Source: Imbricaverruca yamaguchii
Lineage: Eukaryota; Arthropoda; Thecostraca; Neoverrucidae
Length of the DNA stretch: 64,000 nucleotides
Assembly: GCA_034440575.1 (NCBI GenBank)
Contig: JAOTOL010001549.1
Coordinates: 95,001-159,000, forward strand
Direction of reading: 5' to 3'
The number at the start of each line of letters is the position of its first letter. Position 1 is the stretch's first letter. Both the position numbers and the translations under genes were made by a program. Below the pieces are notes generated by a model. The model saw nothing but the letters and a program-made list of their open reading frames with translations, had not been told where the DNA came from and ran no database searches. This document shows, piece by piece, positions 35,578 to 50,077 of this stretch.

Positions 35578-38500
35578 CTGGTGGGCGACCAGCAGTGCGT
35601 TACGCGAGTATTTGTTCTGGCCAAATGACGTTTCCACCTCAGCGATGGGGAAACGCCGGGTTGAAATGAGCATATACTGTTCAGAAAAGGCATTAGCCAT
35701 AGACGAATGAAGGCCCAAATGAAGTCACGATTCTGAAGGCGGTTGTTCAGAAACTGATAAGTGAACAGCCAGTTATCAAGCAATAGTCGGATGAATGATG
35801 AGCTGAGCTGGCCTTTGTCGAAGACAGCTGTCACTACGGGAGTCACAAGGCAACGTGTGCATTTGCGTGACAAGTGGTGGTTGTCTCAAGGTACGGCGGC
35901 ATTGTCTTCACCAGATGTTCAGCAAGTTTCTGTACACAGGTCTATCGCACTTCTTGTGTTGTAATATTGGGTGTTTTATTGTGTGCAGGGTTGTGGGATA
36001 ATGTTACGGGATGCGTTGCGTGTTAATTGTTTTAAGTGTGTGATGTACCAGAGCCGGACGCATTGGCTGTCACTTTTGTCGGACGTGCCGTTCTTTACTG
36101 CGTAGGGCAGAACGTGTTGCCTGTGACGAATTTGATGTGCTGCTTGCGGCGGATGTGATGTGCTGTCTGTGACGAATGTGATGTGGTAGCTGTGGGAGAT
36201 GTGATGTGCTACCTGTGGCGGATGTGATGTACTGTCTGTGACGAATGTGATGTGGTACCTGTGGCAGATATGATGTGCTACCTGTGGCGGATGTGTTGCC
36301 TGAGGCGGATGTGATGTACTGTCTGTGACGAATGTGATGTGGTACCTGTGGCAGATGTGATGTGCTACCTGTGGCGGATGTGTTGCCTGAGGCGGATGTG
36401 ATGTGAGGCGTGTGGCGGACGTGATGTGCTGTCTGTGACGGGTGTGATATGCTACTTGTGGCGGGTGTGTCGCCCGAGGCGGATGCGCTCACTGATACCT
36501 GTGTCGGGCGTGAGGTGGTCGTCCGTTCTCTTCTTCGCACGTGGTTGGGACGTCACTCAAGTGACCCAACAGGATAGCATCTCGATCTGCAGGGCCATAG
36601 TTCACGGTTGTCACCAGGAGCAAAGGCAACGCCTTCGCTGCTCCCTCACTCGCTTAACCCGCGCCGTACCGGGGGGTCTTCAACCGCCTCCCTCGGGTTT
36701 TTTTTCGCGGATAGTGAACGAACGGCGCGCGGCAGCGCACCGAAATTTTAGATACCTTTTTCCAACATCAATTTGGCATGTTATGTCAAGGTATTGAAGT
36801 CAGGTCATCTAGGGTCAACGAGTTAATCTAGGTCAAATGAGGTCACCTAAAAAAGTTCAACCAGTCGTCACGCTTTAACTGATAGACATTTGAATGAAAC
36901 TTTCAGCGTTTGCTTATCTTTAGGGATGCAACAAAACGTACGATAACGTAACGTACGTAAGATTAATTTTTATTTCCCCCGTTTTTGACTACTTATAAAT
37001 CTTGCACTGTTAGAGTTCGAATCGAAGATTCTGGCTAAAGTATGCATTTTTTATTAGGTCAAGTTGACTTCCAGCAACGTTTCTCGGTCTGCTCTAACCA
37101 TTATATAAGGAAAATTAAAGACAACCTGAAAACTCAAAATTTTGAAATTTCAAAAAATATTATATTTTTTATTTTGGGAAGCCAAAAAATGTATGGCCCT
37201 GGTCTATTTCGATGTTCTTTTCTAATTCCAAATAATTTTTATCAAATCTCCCACAAAATGAACTCCCAGAGCCAAAAAGCATAATGTAAGTCGTGAAAAG
37301 TCGTGAAAATCTAGTCCCCTAGTGACGTCACTTTTTGGGGAAATTGTTTTCGGGGTGGACCCGGGCCCTACTCGTCGAGCACTTTCCGATGTCCCCTCTT
37401 TCGTGTTCATGCGACGCTTAGTTTGGATTTTAGAGGGGGTTACTATCCCCCCCCCCCCGAGACGGGGTGTGAGGATCTGACCGGAGAGACGCGTTAGGCG
37501 TCAGACGCAATGTTAATGCGGACATCAGTGGGACCCCCAGTAAAGAAAGAAACAGGTAGGTTCCTGATGCCATTCAAGAACTCTGAAGCATGCGCACGGG
37601 ACACGCGCACCCAGATGTTCATTAATGTGTGCGAAAAATATAGGTACAATTTATGAGACCTTGTCTCCATAAAATATGATTCGAATTACATGTATGAAAG
37701 CAAGTTTGCCTTCAGACGTCAATTCCATTGCCATTTACAGTGATATATTGCGCATATTGTTACTTTGCGCATTGCATTCTGGAACTTTCCACCATAGACA
37801 GCCGGACGATGGCGGCGATGCTGGCGGCCCCCAGCCCGCCCCCGACCGCCCGCCCGCCGCCATTCATGAATGGTGGGGCGCAAACCAAATGCTAATGAGC
37901 CCCAATGCTAAAGTAACAGGTATATTTTTCAGATTTGAAACACTAGGCGATGTACCTGGCATGAGTTCTGCCACTAGTATGGTGGAGGCCGACAGGTTTT
38001 CTCGATATTGTCTAAGAATATTGCGCTTATGGGCGTTGAATAGAAAGAATGCATCTACAACCGTTAATTTCTCACATATCATTTTGGCGCGGCAGAGCCG
38101 ATGCTGCTTAGTTTGTTGAAAGGTGGGACTTTACGTATTTTTTGTCATGCCGCCCCTCGGTGGCCCTCCGGATCCTCTGGGCAGCAACTGTCGGCGCTTG
38201 ACGTGCATCGAGCCATGCCAGAACCGCAATAATTCCGGACAGCTTCATGTCAAAAGTTAAAAAATGACAGGCTTAGATATCTATAAAAGTAGTCAAGAAT
38301 GACATCAGAAGGCAGCTTATTCTATGGCGGTTTATTTGAGACCATTTGAAATTAATTCGCTAATGTAGAACATCTGATATACAAATAAAAGTAGTACAAT
38401 GTGATAATTTGAGACAGAAATCGTGGAGTTGAGTGCAAGAATGACAGGGTTAAATATGTATAAAAGTAGTCGAGTATGTCATCAGAAGGTAGCTGATTTT

Positions 38501-41500
38501 ACGTCAGTTTATTTGAGACCATTGAAAATTAATTCGCGTATGTAGAACATCCGATACTCAATTTGAAGGAGTAGAATGTGACAATTTCAGACAAAAATCT
38601 TTGAATTGAGTGCAAAAATGACAGGGTTAGCTATCTATAAAAGTAGTTGAACATGGCATCAAAGGACAGCTGATTGCATGCCGGTTTATTTGAGACCATT
38701 GGCTATTAATTCGGTAATGTAGAACATGTGATATACAATTTGATGTAGTACGATGTGATAATTTGGAACACAACTTCTGGAATTGAACGTAAAAGTGACA
38801 GTCTTAAACCTTCATGGAAGTTATTTAAGATCATATAAAAATGTAGCACGCTCGATTTTAGTTTCGTTAAGAGCATTGGAATTTGTCAGCACATCACACA
38901 TAAGATGAATGACGCGCTTTTATCACAAGACATTGGGTGGCAAATTGCTTTCATTTCACTTTAACGGCAAAGTGACAGAGTGAAATGGTTTTAAAACAAA
39001 ATGAGCTACGCATCATAAGAGAGCTTGTTTCAATGTTGTTCAAATTTGACCATTGGAAATCACCTGCACCTTCCCTAGAAACTAGAATATAGCATTAATC
39101 AGACCCAATCCACCCTGGTGGTGTTCTTTCACAAAGCCACCACCAGAGGCGCCACTGGTATTATGTCCGCTCATGACGCCTAACGAGTTAATCAGCGGAG
39201 AGGGGAAAACAAACTCCATGAAAATACATCAGCTGTAGGTTATCTTGATGTCATAGCCATGGGTGGCTCTGTCCAAAAACTATCAAAATGACAAGCACAT
39301 TGTACCATATCCCTCAAATCGTCAAATAGCGCCGAGCAGTTCTCAATATGCTGGGAAGCAGTGTCACAACTAGGATTGTTTTTTCGGGAAGGGCATCAGG
39401 AGCTGGAGGATGCCCCTGTCTTAAAAATGAAAAGACAATTTTGTCTAGTGGGGAGAGGAGTAAGCTCCGCAGTTTTATGGCACATTTTGTGGGTAGAAGA
39501 ACAATGTTTGTTGATGTACAAATTTGGCTTGGGTGGGTGCATACGCACTCCCAAAAGGATATAAAGGTATACCTCTAGTGCCCATGGCACTGCTATCTGC
39601 TAGCAGGCCAGTCACTCACTTGTGGCTTTATTTGCATTCATACATTTGCCCCTCCGAATTCGATATTAATTTGTCGTTGCATAAAATCCCCTTGAATTTG
39701 AGTCAATTTACTTTAAATTATGGAGCTCCCTTTATTTTCAGTCACGGTTCGGGGTGAGTGTTCGAAACTCTCAGGAAACGAGATCCACACAATTCAAAAG
39801 ATGAGCATACGCTGATTACCAATATGCATTTTTGCGAAATTGTATCGATCACTTTTTCCGAAAAGCGTTCTATTACTCGGTTCGGGAAAAGTTTCACCCA
39901 TTGGTGGGTTGCCTATCTGTCTACTACATGTCCTACAAGTTCAGTATGCTCCCATTACTGCCGGGATGCCCCTCCCTGCCGCGCAGGGATGTCTCTGCAA
40001 CTGCTGAAGCGCGCACCTATTCTAGGATGTTCCTACGTATGGAGAGTTCTATAATGGTTCACGCGTCTATTCAGATCCAAGATGCTTCTACGGTTTTTGA
40101 CGTGCACAACCACATCCACATCCACTGCTGAGGCGTCCGAGCCCCTTCGTCTGGTTGGGTGTCCCTCTACTGCAAGGGAGTGGTCATACGAGGCAAAAAT
40201 ATCACCAAAGCTGCTGAGGTGGCACTACATTCAAGGGTACCCACAAGCATGTTCGTGCCCCTTACACGTTCACAATATATCTGCAATTACTGGCGTGCGT
40301 CTCTGCTGTGTAGGTGTATAGGCGGCCCCCTATATAAGTGTAAGCTGGGGTGCCTCTGTACTGTACATGGGTGCTCCACAAAACCGGGATGTCTCTACAA
40401 CTGCTGGGATGTTCCTTACTTTAGAAGTGTCCATGCAACTGCTGCGGTGCTCCCTGCAGACCACAGAGGTCACAGTAGCCCAATCTGCTTGCACACTGCG
40501 ATCTGCACACTGCAGGTGTGCCCATACGATGGCTGGGAGCTACCCTGCGCACTGGAGGGGAGTCCGCTCAACGGCGCACATAAACCGGCTTGGGTGCCTC
40601 TCTGTACAGAATCCACGGGGTCCCCTATGATAGCTAGGGTGTCCCTCTCTGCACAGTTTCAGTCATTTGGACTGCAGGGGTACCCCCGACAATGCCTGGG
40701 GATCCTCATTTTTTAGCCATCAGACGTGTCCCTATGCCGGCTGGCATGCCTCTCTGAGGTCTACAGGGATGCCCCTGCAAAGGTGGAGGTGCTCCTCCGC
40801 AGCCGAGTGACCCTACAACAGTCTACATATCCTGGGGTGCCTCTCTGCAGGGGTACCGCTAAAATGGCCGTGGTGCCGCTTTCTTCAGAACGGCTATTCA
40901 GACTGCAACAGTACTCCTGCAATGTCCGGGAGCCCCTCTGCAGCCTACACGAGTGCCTCTGCAATGGCCGGGGTGACCCTAACATTTCGGAGGGAGGTAC
41001 AGTCTCATGTCCGATTGCACCACTGCTGGGAAAATCAGGCACAACCGGCGATTCAGCAGCGCGTGAGCAGTGTGGGCGATACTTGGTGAGAATGAAATCG
41101 ATGATTAATCATTCTAAGCAGGTGTGAAAACTTGGCGCGATTCAACATAGATATCGAAACGACCATAAGACGAAGTCCCCCACCACTGCCACATATTCAA
41201 AGCTACAGACTACGAGTAGGCTTTTCTACGTGGCACCAAATCATTCAGACTGTTTGATAACCTCGTGATGCGGATCGTTGGTCAGTTGGCAGTTCTCACA
41301 TGTGCCGTGATTAAAACTGAAACATTTGAACCCGCATCGTCGTCGTAATGACTTTACCACTCTACCAGCGTAAGCGACTCGTGCGTCACTGTACCACTCT
41401 ACCAGCGGCCAGCGTGAGCGACACATGTGTCCCCGTACCACTCTACCAGCGGGAGTGACTCGTGCGTCACCATACCACTCTACCAGCGGGAGCGACTCGT

Positions 41501-44500
41501 GCGTCACCGTACCACTCTACCAGCGGTCAGCGTGAGCGAATTGTGCGTCACCACACCCTCTACCAGCATGAGCGACTCATGCGTCACCGTACCACTCTAC
41601 CAGCGGTCAGCGTGAGCGAATTGTGCGTCACCACACCCTCTACCAGCGTGAGCGACTCATGCGTCACCATATCACTCTACCAGCAGGTGCGTCACCACAC
41701 CCGACAAAGCTCCACCCACCGCACAGCAGTTCGTCGTCGTCATCGTCGTCGTCGTCGTCGCTGTCCAGATTGAGGCTAGCAGACGAGGCGTTGGAAGAGA
41801 CCACCGAGTTGGTGCGCTGGTTCATGCGCCGCAGCAACACCGGCACGTCCGCGCACAGCTTCTTGTTTTTGATGAGCACACGGTACTTGAGCTGATTGGG
41901 GGAGGGCAGGCGTGGGTTGTCGCTGAATTCCGTCTCCAGCACAGGACGTGTCACCAGCTTCTCTCCGAGCACCGCCTGCAATGAAGTGGTGCGTGTTAAA
42001 TCGCCAGAATGGCCTTTAGATGATCCTACAGCATTATTTGCTATGTGCTGGCATGTACTACTACCGCCAACACTACACACAATACTGTGCTGGTGTTTTA
42101 CGATTATCGAATGCTCTGGACCGGTGAGGTATGTGGTGCAGTCACCTGCAATCGCCTTGCAGTTTGTTGGTACGTATTATTATTACTCCAGTCAGTTTTA
42201 ACGAGAGTATATGTCCCTCAACCTTTGGGGGTGTCTCATAGCCTTCCTGGTTTTGGCCTGCGTAGGGCATTGCCCAATAGCCATAACCGAGTCGCTATTA
42301 TGCCCTGGCGTTGAAACAACGCCGCACCACCCCTGTCCAGACAAATCGCAGAAGATCGATAGGTCCCCGTTGAAGGAAAAGTGAGTTCCGATTTTGTTTT
42401 GCCTGATAGCTTGTCCATGACTGTAGTCTGAATTGCGCCTTACCCCCTGCTTGGCCATGGTGCTTGGGAAAATCAGGCACAACCAGAGATCCAGCAGCGC
42501 ATTGCTGTGCACAGGACCCTGCTCTACGTCCTACTGTCTGCCGCCGTGTCGTGGCGTCTACTGTCTGCTTCCTTGTCGTGAACTCTCCTGATTCTACGTC
42601 TTGCTATCCGTTACATTGTCGTGACCTCTGCTTTTCTCCGTGCTCTACCGTGTCGTTCCATCTGTCTTACGTTGACTCTGCCTTGCCTTGCTAGTATCCC
42701 TCTAGTACCTTCATAGTTATACATCAACCCAGCCTTACCTTGCTAGTATCCCTCTAGTACCATCATAGTTATACATCAACCCTGCCCTGAACTCTGCTTG
42801 ATTCCCTGCATTGACACCATTGTCACTGCTTTGCTTGCCTTGTGACCTCTACCTTGACTATCTCCTGCCCTACCACGTCATCTGCATTGCCCTGCCGTTG
42901 GTTTTTTTTCGGTGACCCGGGAGCGGCGAACTCTCAAGTGTACCCGTGCAAGCCGTACCCGTCAAGTGGCGAGCTGTCAGTCACCTGGAAAATGTGCGCC
43001 ATTTTGGCCTGCTGCTGGATGGAACAGTGGTTCTCGATGCTGAGCAGCACCGGGAACGGGCTGGTGACGAACGCCGACTGGGCGATCGCCTCGACAACGG
43101 CGCGGAAGCCGATCTTGGAGGTGAAGGTGTGGCCGTGGTAGATGACGGGCGCGCCGTCGTCGCCGTCCCAGCAGTCCAGCTCCACGCAGCGACAGCCGGT
43201 CAACAGCACCTGACGTCACGCAGCGTCACGCACCGCCGAGATGGCATATGCTCGCGGGCTATTCGAGACCACAGGTGGGGTCGCGGGCAGTTGGAGTCAT
43301 ATTTAGGCTGCGCTACAGATAGGGCGAGGTAGTGCATGCCGTGGCAAATCAGTGTAGCCCTTGCAGCGTGGTAGGAAGACGTCAGCCGGTGCCACACAGG
43401 GTCACGGCTCAGATTATGTTCGGACGTGGTATGACGTCAGCCGGGGTGGCATACGGGAGAACGGGACAGTTGGGTAACCGGCGCCCTTCTGCGGAACGGA
43501 CCAGTTGGGTAGCCGGTGCCATACGGGGGAATGGATCAGTTGGGTAACGAGTACCATACGGGAGAACGGGCCAGTTGGGTTGCCGGCACCATCTGGAGTC
43601 GTTCTCGGATCACAAGCCACCAGAGGAGAGTCCAAGGTTACATAATCCGTGAGGTTCTCAGGTGACATTGGGTAGCATGTGAAACACGGGCTTCCGAGTT
43701 TCCTTTCAGCTCCACAGGGCACCTAACACAATCGATATTTATGGTAGCATGAGGGCGCAGAACACTACGAATGGTGTTCATATTCAATGCTGCATATACT
43801 GTGGTTGAAACATCGTTGAAAAAATGGTGTAATGTAAAATGGAAGAGGACAAAAATAGACCGACCGAAACATTGCATAGTAAACCAGACCTGAGAGAACG
43901 AAGCCACATGTCAGTGCTTATCTCATGACTCTAGGACGGGTCATTGTAGAGTTAAGAGCACTTTATAGCCGGGACGGTTCCTCCAGATATTAAGACTCGC
44001 TCGCTCGCCCTGATCATAAACCAGAAGCCGGCAATCGGAAAAGGCAAACCGAAGGGCCAATTCATCACCACTTGTAGGGTTAGCCTGTTGATACGGTAAC
44101 AACTTGTACAGTGACGAGCTAAACCGCCTCCGGTGGGCACCAGCCGCGCCAGGTCAGCACCACACTGACCTGTGAGTACAGGTCGACCGACGACTCGCCC
44201 TTCAACTGGTGGCCGGTCAGGTAGGTGTTGTGGGACGACGCCACGTAGTAGTAGGAGAGCGGATAGTTGAAGTCCTCGGGCGGCGTCGGCTCCGCCCCGG
44301 ACGTGGCGAAGTTCTCTTCGTCCAGCAGGTACGAGCAGAAGCCGGCGAAGCCGAGGCAGAGCGAGTCCCGTAGGCTCGGGTCACACTCGTGCCTCTGAAG
44401 GGGCAGGACTCGAGCTTAGGATTGGACGAGCTCAGACAGACTTAAGTTGGACTCCTGTGTTGAAGGCTCAACAGCTGAGTCCTGGGGCACATGCAGACAG

Positions 44501-47500
44501 GGAATGGAGCTTGGAGATATGGACATGGGATCTCGAACAGAGATCAGGCTTGTGGGAATATCACATTTTAAAGGAGCTGACACTGAGTCCGAACATTCCC
44601 CGTCCTGTTGGGTACTATACAACTCGGAAGGCATCAAATGGCTCAAAGCTGGCATGGCAGCACACATTTGGAGTGCAGATAAATGATGTGGACGATTCGA
44701 ATAGTCAGGGACGTGTTCGCAATGCAAGGGCAAAGCTCGATGTAATATATTGACTGCAGCACATGTTCATCGATGCCAACCCATGCTTGTTTGTTTTACT
44801 ACTCTGGCCTACTTTCAATTATGGAGGAGCACTCCAAAATATATGTGACTGACACATACATGGGGCTTCTTAGCGTTTCATAAACGTAGCTTAGGGGTGG
44901 TCAGATCGATAAATATGCCTAGACTTTATATGTCACCCTGTGTATCTTTTTGTACTGGTAGTTGCAGATTCACCATTGGCCATCTTGCACACAAATTCGT
45001 GTTCTAGGCATAGAAAGAACCATTGCAATAAGGTACAGTTCAATTAATTGGTAGGTCAGCACTTCACAGAATATTGTGTGCACAACTAAGCAAAGTATAC
45101 AATCCAAGCAATTGCACATAATGCATTAACATTCTGCACACCGACGTTTCCGTCATTCTGCAATGGCCTCCATTTGGATACTGTCTCGCCATCCAGTCAG
45201 TCCCGTAAAGAGGTCAGGCTACCCACCATGATGATGCGTACGAGCTGCTCGCGGTCGGCCGTCTCGCCCTGCTGGCTGACCAGCACCTTGCCCAGCGTCT
45301 CCGTGGAGATGACCCAGGACGAGGCTCGCTCCACGTCCACGCCGTTGCAGACCACCATGGCGGCGGAGATGTCGTCCAGCAGTTTCCGTCGCTGGCCGCC
45401 AGGGGCGCCACTGCTGGGCGGGCTGCCGTCGTCTGCGGTGGCGGGAGAGACACGCGTACTGTCAGCTGGTGTACCAGTTCAGCGTCTCGATGCATGTCTA
45501 CTGCCGTGAAAGGCGAGCGTCCAAACAAATTGTCGGCAAATTGTGTCAGCAGATGCGCATGGCCGAGGTGGACAGAAGTAGAATCAAGAATATAAGCAAT
45601 ATGGAGAGATACTGTTGGCATGTGTACGGAAGTTGACACCATCGTGAAAGCTGGCATAAATACGGTCTCACTAAACTACTGGCAAACTGGCACACGCAGC
45701 CCTGTGGTTCTTGTTCCCCATACCGGAGATCCTCGCCCACCTGACGTGCTAGTTGATATTTTGCTGAAGGGGATCTTCTTGGGCGTGGCGTACAGCTCGA
45801 ACAGGTGCCACAGGTCCTTGCGCATCAGCCGGCTGAACGAGGTGAAGAGTTGCACGAAATCGTCGATCTGCAGGAAGCCTGACAAGCTGAGCGTCTCCTG
45901 CGACTCTTGACGCGCCAGCAGGCTCTCCAGCATGGCCGACTGGCTGCTCTGTCTGGGGAGTGGCACTTGGCGTCAGCACCGACACTGTCGTAGAGGCGAG
46001 TCAAGCGGCTGTTCAGGGGAGACATGGCAGGTGCCTAGGCAAGAGACATGGCAAGTGCTTTTCCCACTTGTTGAAAGTGCCTATTTGAAGATCGAGGGTA
46101 GTTTAAAGTGACGGAAATTCTGCACGTCATTGAATGCTGCCCGAAGGCTTGCATTCAAAATTCGTCATTTAATGATAATCTCCAGCTCAATTTCCCCTGT
46201 AAAGTTTCTTGCAAACATTTACCTGCCGACGATAGCTGTTTAGCTTAAACAATGGGCAACAATCCGTGATTGTAGGGATGCATGCGAATCCAGGTAGCAT
46301 GCGGAAACGCCACGATTGTTTGTAGATGTGCAAAATGACAACGGTTTATTTGAGATTACCTGACCGGACCTGACACAGGGGTAGGTCATGGTGTGCGCAT
46401 GAAGAACTCGTCAGAATGAAGCAGATAGATAATTTATGGAATGGGAACGGACGGCCCTAAGTAGGTACAACGGATGAAGGAAAGCGTGCCGTGGCATAAT
46501 ACGATATCTGCTTACTGATGCGAGGTCGGAATTAACACGAGCGAAATACAGACCTGGGATCGGACATGTGTTTTGGGGTAAGCAATGTTCATCAAGTTCG
46601 CAGCACTGAACTAGTGAGGCAGTGTTGAACAGGTGTCACAGCCCTGAGGCAGACAGTGCTGACCTGAAATCAGTACCGACCTGAGAAACGCACTGATAAA
46701 CTGAGGTAGGGCGAGATTAAACCGAGGGGGGGCAGCTTTCACCCGACAGACAGCACGTCCATCAGTTGGACGGTGCTGACCTGAAGTAGGACGGCAGCAG
46801 ACGACGGACGGGGCTGCTGCCCGAGCTGACCACGTTCTCGACACTGGTGGCCAGGCCCGGCTCCTCCGAGGATCGCGAGCGGCAGGGCGCCGGAGAGACG
46901 GTGGCCAGCAGGCGCCCCCTGGTGGCTGTCGGCGAGGTGCAGCGGGAGGAGGCGGGCGTCAGGCCCGCCAGCGGACTGCACGACAGCGGCGAGGGGCTGC
47001 GGCGCGGCTCGCTGTTCACCTCGGACGTCTGGAAGGACACGTCTGTGGGCTAGTGTTCACCTCGGATGTCTGGGACTGTACTCATTAGATTACTGTTCAC
47101 CTCGGACGTCTGGATCGGCAAGTCATTGAGTCACAGTTCGCGTCCGACTTTCGGAACGGCACGTCCTTGGTACACTGCTCACCTTGCACATGTGGGAAAA
47201 TGCGCCTAGTAGTGACCGGCCAGAACAATCTCAGAAACAGCACCAGGTGGGTGCCTTGGCTGTCATTCTTGTTGCATGGAAAAGTTTTCTGGCGACAGCG
47301 CTACATTATTAATGGACAAATAAATGGCACCGTACATAGTGAAAAAGATAACACTGAATGCTCTGCCGTATGATGGAATATCACGTCATGGTGTGAGTCT
47401 GCTGAACAACACGTTACCTTGGCCAGAGACGACCGCTTCCTCTTCGACTTCCCAGTAGGATGTCTCAGTATGACTTGATCAACAGGCGAGTAGTCGCGAG

Positions 47501-50016
47501 GCGGATGCAGGGTACTACGCCCCCCTCCGAGTGCCTGGGGAAGTGCACATGTTGCAAGCAGATGACAGAGCAGCAAGGACTTCAGCATAATATAAACAGG
47601 CGGTCTTATAATGAAAGTGAACATCACTGACGGTAAGCATGACTTTTTTGTATTACGGCTAGTTCTTAAAGATCTCTAGTTCTTTACGAAGTTCCATTAA
47701 CGAGAAACGCAGTGCATTTACTTGTATTTTAAAATGATGGTATATTCATCATACACATTGCACTGCTTATCTGAAAAAAAGTATTCACAGCTAGGTATAT
47801 GGGTCAGACAGGGTTCTAGGAGAAACCCCATTGAAATGTTTTCAGACAATTTGCTTTTTGTCTAGTTCATCACCTTTCCCCTTCAGTTGAACATGCACCC
47901 CTCTCCAGAGTGCACCCTCTGCTGCCCCACCTTCTCGGACGTCATTGTCCGATGGTCCGCCCCACAGCGCGTTTTCCAACCACCACGCTTCTCCAGAGTA
48001 CATTGCTCAACATTCCGCCTATCCAGAATGCATTGCCTAACACCCCAGCCTGTCTCCACAGAGCACACACTACGCCGTCTTCCCATTATCTAACACCCCA
48101 ACCTGTCTCCCCAGAGCACACACTACGCCGTCTTCCCATTGTCCAACACCTCAGCCCGACTCCCCAGACTACACACCATGCTGTTCTCCCATTGTCTGAC
48201 ACCCTTGAGTCTACCGTGTAGTTTCCCGCCCTGCCAAAGTGAGCCAGCCGTCGTGCCGGTTGCCGGTTTCGCGGCTGATGCGCCGACCACCGACCTTGGC
48301 CGCCTCGACGGCGGTCGGGCCGCGGCAGCGCGCCTCCTCGTAGAACAGCTGCAGGTACTGCTCCTTGAGCCAGAGTCGGCGGCGGTCGGCACTGCTCTGC
48401 TGGCCGTGCAGCCGGCGCACCAGCGCCGCCAGCAGCCGGCGCCAGCTGGCCGCCACGCCCGCCGGCGCCGCGAACGTCAGCTGCCGGTTGTCGCTGAGGC
48501 CGGCGCCGAACACCAGCCGCACGCCGCTGGCCGGCGTCGGCGCGTCCAGGCCGAACCGGCGCTCCAGCAGCGGCCAGTCGACGTCGCGCGCCGCCACGCC
48601 CACCTCCTTGACGGCCAGCAGGCTGACGAAGCCGTCGTCGCCGGCCAGCGCGGCCACCTCGCCGGCGCTGGCGTAGCGCAGCAGCAGGCCGGGACTGAGC
48701 GACTCGTCGGGGCTGGCCGACAGCTGGCAGTCGGCCGGCGCACCCCAGGCGGGCCGGCGCCACGTCAGCACGCTGTTGGTCGCCTCCAGGCGCAGGAACA
48801 CCAGGCAGCTGCGCTCGCCGTCGCATCTGATCACAGTCGTGCCGTGCTGCAGCAGCTGGCGGCGCCGGCCGGCAGCCGTCAGCCGGACCCAGTGTCGCCA
48901 GTGCACACAGGTCACACGCGACAACGCGGGGAGACGTCGGCGTGACCAACCCCGACGACAGAGGTCACTGGGGCTATAGCGGGACGCCGAAATGGGAGAT
49001 AACGGGACGAATAGGTGGAGATAGGGGACTGGCGTCAGACGAGGAGAGGACATGAAGTAGATAGGGTCCTTAATTTAGCAGATGAAACGTTTAGAAAATA
49101 CTTTGGAGAGAACATCGGGCGAAGATATACCTCCTGAATATATTTTTTGCCGAAACAATGTTTACAAATGTAGGTTCCAATACACAGATAGGCTTAATGC
49201 CAGGATTCCCGTGAGAGGGCTGATCACCGTGCTCCTGGGTTTAAATATTGATTTATTGGAACTGCTAAATATTGCTGAATACTGTTAAATATATACAGTG
49301 ATTTTACTTTAATCCTGATAGTCTATGTTTTTGTTATGCCACTATCAAATTAAATACACGATCCAATGCGATCTGAAGTCCACACAAGTCTCAGCATGGA
49401 CGAGTGCTGGCGCGCGGAGCCGGCCCTGCACATGTACCTGCAGTGTATGGAGGTCTATGTCGTCCGTGTGCGCGCAGATGGGCACCAGGGACACGCCCGG
49501 GTCGCCGAAGATGGGCTGCACCGGCGCGTAGCCCGTCTCCGAGTCGCACCGGGTGCACACGGAGTAGTCGCGCGACCTGCGGTACAGCTCAAGGTGACGC
49601 GAGCACGTCTGAAGGCAAACGTGCGTCCCACGAGGAACAGGGCGAGAGTATAGCTGTCACGAGCAATAGTGGCCGCGGAGGGTGGGAATTACCCTACTTC
49701 CAGCCTTCGAGAAGCACTATTTATACCACGGATGATTTGTTTTGCTTACAAAAAGCTGGAGAGATCCTCCGCTGGTTAACGACGCTACTTGAGGATGCCC
49801 ACCTGAAGCCTCATTGAGCTTGTTGTATTCCCCAAAAATTAGTTGAGTAAACTTCATTACAGAAAAAGATGTGAAAATGGAAGAGCACTATATACATATA
49901 TATAAGTATGTATATATATATATATATACATATGCACACATATATATGTACATATACATATAAATATATATGCATATGTATATATATATATACATATATA
50001 TGTACATATACATACG

Positions 50017-50077
<61 letters not shown>

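Larger units (their letters stand above)
35578..41719. other. Large PLC epsilon intron with repeats; may hide a linker exon
   Basis: Contents are the 23-bp array, a family A repeat, a 178-bp array and a degenerate repeat block at 39.95-41.05 kb, all listed separately. The phase mismatch between the flanking exons (out 1, in 2) suggests one short exon encoding the X-Y linker could be hidden, but none was recognised. Confidence 0.5.

Noticed and set aside
34260..35669. 469-codon open frame on the plus strand
   Set aside because: It is exactly antisense to the PLC epsilon terminal exon, whose translation matches Y, C2 and RA domains. The GC-rich third positions of that exon keep the opposite strand open. 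Its own translation is Arg/His/Val-rich without domains.
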